DNA of 64,000 nt from Paenibacillus sp. PastM-3. Its GTDB lineage: Bacteria > Bacillota > Bacilli > Paenibacillales > Paenibacillaceae. The notes beneath the pieces are model-generated. The model was not told where the DNA came from. It saw nothing but the letters and a program-made list of their open reading frames with translations, and made no database searches. This document shows, one piece after another, positions 61,770-64,000 of the stretch. The position numbers and the translations under genes were made by a program. Numbering within the stretch: position 1 is the stretch's first letter; every line of letters starts with the position of its first letter. The DNA lies in contig NZ_JARXXP010000018.1 of the NCBI RefSeq assembly GCF_029893965.1, forward strand, positions 62,001 through 126,000, read 5' to 3'.

Positions 61770-61910
61770 ATGTCCAAATACATTTGCAAGCCATGCGGCT
61801 ATATTTACGATCCGGCGCTTTGAGATCCCGATGAGGATGTGGAGCCGGGTACGGCATTTGAGGAGCTGCCGGAGGATCGGGTTTGTGTAGTTTGGCTGAA
61901 ATATCCTTCG
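61770..61910 (+). pseudogene. Rubredoxin pseudogene
   Basis: ATG 61770 behind GGAGG starts SKYICKPCGYIYDPAL, a perfect rubredoxin N terminus with the first CxxC. Codon 18, normally Gly (GGA), is TGA at 61821-61823. The frame then continues DPDEDVEPGTAFEELPEDRV as expected. The second metal pair is lost: the usual CPVC reads CVVW, after which similarity ends. Both a nonsense mutation and loss of an iron ligand show that it is dead. Confidence 0.85.
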
Positions 61911-62056
61911 ATACAGCAACCCTTTTGCATCAGTGCAAGCTTCTTTGCCCGGAGACATTATTCGTCCCGCGTCGAAAAACGTTTCTCTAGACCCACTCAA
62001 ATTGCGTCTGCTAGTATGAAACAATGCAATGCGGGATGAGGGGAGAATCTGGAAAC

Positions 62057-62932
62057 ATGGAGCAGCAGCAGCGTTATGAAAATCTAAAAATGGGTGAACG
62101 CGGGGCTATTATTAGTATTATTGCTTACATCTGCCTATCCGCTCTTAAACTGATAATCGGCAATCTATCGGGCTCGGAAGCCCTTAAGGCAGACGGCCTG
62201 AATAATGCAACGGACATTGTAGCTTCCATCGCGGTGCTGATCGGACTGAAGTTAGCCCAGCGGCCGGCTGATGCTGACCATCCGTATGGCCACTGGAAGT
62301 CGGAAACGATTGCTTCATTAATAGCTTCCTTCATTATGATGGCGGTCGGTGTGCAGGTACTGATAACGGCGGTTGCTTCTGTATTTAAGGGCAGAGGAGA
62401 GCCGCCGGATCTGATCTCCGTCTGGACAGGGCTGTTCTGTGCAGCCGTGATATATTTTGTCTACCGTTACAATAAGCGGCTTGCGCTTGCAATCAAAAGC
62501 CAGGCCGTGATGGCCGCTGCCAAGGATAATTTTTCGGATGCCCTGGTCAGCATCGGTGCAGTAATCGGAATCGTCGGCTCCCAGTTTAACCTGCCTTGGC
62601 TTGATCCTGTGACGGCGGTACTTGTCGGGTTCATCATCTGCAAAACAGCGTGGGACATCTTCCGTGATGCCTCCCACCACTTATCGGACGGGTTCGATGA
62701 AACGATTATTCATTCGTTCAGGGAGGCTGTGGAGCAGGTTGAAGGCGTGGAGGAGGTTAAAGAGCTGCGGGCCAGAAACTACGGCAGCAATGCTGTAGTG
62801 GACGTTGTCCTGTCGATTAAAGGCGAACTAGGCTTTCAGGAAGCCCATAACGTTGCTACCAATGTGGAGAATGAACTGAAAAAAACTGCAGAAGTCATTG
62901 AGGTTCATGTTCACTATGAGCCGTCGAAGTAG
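62057..62932 (+). CDS. Cation diffusion facilitator (CDF) family metal exporter
   Basis: A 291-residue membrane protein with six helices in the first two thirds. The HxxxD and DxxxD metal sites of CDF proteins appear as ALKADGLNNATDIV (TM2), HPYGHWKSE in the following loop, and SDALVS (TM5). The C-terminal cytoplasmic domain (VEGVEEVKELRARNYGSNAVVDV...EVHVHYEP) is the metal-sensing dimer domain. ATG 62057 is chosen behind GAGGGGAG. It exports Zn2+, Mn2+ or similar; specificity cannot be read. Confidence 0.88.
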   Translation: MEQQQRYENLKMGERGAIISIIAYICLSALKLIIGNLSGSEALKADGLNNATDIVASIAVLIGLKLAQRPADADHPYGHWKSETIASLIASFIMMAVGVQVLITAVASVFKGRGEPPDLISVWTGLFCAAVIYFVYRYNKRLALAIKSQAVMAAAKDNFSDALVSIGAVIGIVGSQFNLPWLDPVTAVLVGFIICKTAWDIFRDASHHLSDGFDETIIHSFREAVEQVEGVEEVKELRARNYGSNAVVDVVLSIKGELGFQEAHNVATNVENELKKTAEVIEVHVHYEPSK

Positions 62933-62953
62933 CCCCGAAAGGGGCTTTTTTTT
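62931..62953 (+). terminator. Rho-independent terminator of the CDF gene
   Basis: AGCCCC-GAAA-GGGGCT followed by seven or more Ts, overlapping the stop codon. Confidence 0.9.
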
Positions 62954-63070
62954 ATTCGGAAAACGGGCCGATCTTAATGCAATCTTAATACTGGAGTCGA
63001 AATCCTAACACCAGATTAATACAGCAGGTGATATGCTTTCAGGACAATAAGGCTAACATGCAAAGTGAGT

Positions 63071-64000
63071 GTGAAACCCGTGATTTCCTTTTTAAAAAGG
63101 TTTTTGATTGGAAGGCCCCTGAAGTCTACTGAACTCGGGGAGCAGAAGTTAAATAAAAAGAAAGCGCTGGCGATTCTTTCTTCAGATGCCTTGTCTTCGG
63201 TTGCCTACGGTCCTGAGCAAATATTAATCGTACTGGTCACCGTTGGTACAATGGCTTTCTGGTATTCCATACCGATTGCGATCGGGGTATTGGTGCTGCT
63301 GACTGCACTGATCCTGTCCTACAGGCAGATAATTTTTGCCTATTCGCACGGCGGGGGAGCCTATGTTGTCTCCAAAGAAAACCTGGGCAGATATCCCGGG
63401 CTGGTCGCCGGCGGTTCGCTGCTGGTGGATTATATTCTGACGGTGGCGGTAAGTGTATCGGCCGGAACAGACGCGATTACATCGGCTTTTCCGAGCCTGC
63501 ATGATCATAAAGTGCTGATTGCCATTGTTTTCGTGCTGCTCATTACACTATTGAATTTAAGAGGTGTGACGGAATCTGCTTCCGTCCTAGCTTACCCGGT
63601 CTATCTGTTTGTGCTGGCCTTATTCATTCTGATCGGCACCGGTCTTTATAACATCTTAACGGGCAATGTTCCGGCGGAGCTGCATACCTCAATCGGTACT
63701 CCGGTGGCAGGGATCAGTTTGTTCCTGCTGCTGCGCGCCTTTTCTTCGGGGAGCTCAGCGTTAACCGGTGTAGAAGCGATCTCCAATGCCATTCCGAATT
63801 TTAAAAGCCCGGAGGCTTCCAACGCGGCCAAAACCTTAACAGCAATGGGAGCTCTGCTGGCTGTTCTGTTTTCAGGCATTATTGTGCTGGCCTATTACTA
63901 CGGCATTTCACCCCGTGCTGACGTCACGGTTGTGTCGCAGATTGCGGAGCAGACCTTCGGGCGCAATGCGATGTACTTCTTTGTTCAGGGTACAACTGCA
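63071..64000 (+). CDS. kimA: KimA-type potassium importer (3' end outside window)
   Basis: An APC-superfamily K+/H+ symporter, open to the window end (310 residues visible). It follows the B. subtilis KimA (formerly YdaO) sequence closely as I recall it: FLIGRPLKSTELGEQKL, ALAILSSDALSSVAYGPEQI, IFAYSHGGGAYVVSKENLG, GGSLLVDYILTVAVSVSAG, RAFSSGSSALTGVEAISNAI, and VVSQIAEQTFGRN. The start is GTG 63071 or a neighbouring GTG (63065, 63080); none has a strong ribosome-binding site. The B. subtilis gene is controlled by a c-di-AMP riboswitch. The 115 bp before this copy contain none of that aptamer's blocks. Confidence 0.88.
   Translation, partial: MKPVISFLKRFLIGRPLKSTELGEQKLNKKKALAILSSDALSSVAYGPEQILIVLVTVGTMAFWYSIPIAIGVLVLLTALILSYRQIIFAYSHGGGAYVVSKENLGRYPGLVAGGSLLVDYILTVAVSVSAGTDAITSAFPSLHDHKVLIAIVFVLLITLLNLRGVTESASVLAYPVYLFVLALFILIGTGLYNILTGNVPAELHTSIGTPVAGISLFLLLRAFSSGSSALTGVEAISNAIPNFKSPEASNAAKTLTAMGALLAVLFSGIIVLAYYYGISPRADVTVVSQIAEQTFGRNAMYFFVQGTTA

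Noticed and set aside
61821..61823. In-frame TGA in the rubredoxin gene as a possible selenocysteine codon
   Set aside because: The replaced residue is a non-catalytic Gly, no SECIS-like hairpin was noticed, and the gene also lacks its second Cys pair.

Overview
The window looks like chromosome of a Paenibacillus-type Firmicute. Pointers are many LplABC-like sugar importers with YesM/YesN-type two-component pairs, AraC and LacI regulators, a very large surface enzyme ending in three SLH repeats, moderate GC content, strong GGAGG ribosome-binding sites, and frequent TTG/GTG starts. Most of the 64 kb serves plant-polysaccharide use.

Positions 1-3350 are decayed: the tail of a GH32 enzyme (cut by the window edge), a GH32 N-terminal relic joined to a broken GH39 xylosidase relic, a frameshifted and truncated PTS IIC gene, and an intact AraC regulator. 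From 3539 to 28718 runs an arabinoxylan/xylan region. It holds cytoplasmic GH5 and GH51 enzymes, importer 1 (two permeases plus binding lipoprotein) with a kinase/regulator pair, a second regulator/kinase pair followed by importer 2, GH43, a CE1-like esterase, and a convergent importer 3 with a divergent AraC regulator.

Positions 28735-38291 are a mixed stretch of ion homeostasis, small metabolic genes and relics. It contains an MFS fragment, a broken small membrane gene, a CPA1 Na+/H+ antiporter, a CLC transporter, an HAD phosphatase next to mtlD (possible mannitol synthesis), an SDR, a GNAT, a deleted phosphoesterase, a zinc-ribbon protein, an NmrA relic and two hairpin repeats. Just past the CLC gene, on the opposite strand, is a complete c-di-AMP (ydaO-type) riboswitch with its own promoter and terminator but no gene behind it. 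It points into the CLC gene, and the CLC mRNA 3' end appears to cover it. This is the most unusual thing I see.

Positions 38411-54190 form a coherent glucomannan locus: two GH130 proteins (one very like 4-O-beta-mannosyl-glucose phosphorylase), an ABC importer, a cytoplasmic GH5 mannanase-like enzyme, a 2397-residue SLH-anchored CE2-like esterase/GH5 mannanase, and a LacI regulator. Two of its promoters carry an identical 14-bp operator. Positions 55235-61326 hold a secreted GH3 with a PA14 insert, a GH30, and an ECF sigma factor with a DUF4179-type anti-sigma protein. This block is flanked by repeat-rich intergenic DNA. The window ends with a rubredoxin pseudogene, a CDF metal exporter and the start of kimA, a potassium importer; kimA here lacks the c-di-AMP riboswitch found upstream of its Bacillus subtilis counterpart.

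All calls come from reading the sequence and from recalled family motifs. No database search or structure calculation was run.
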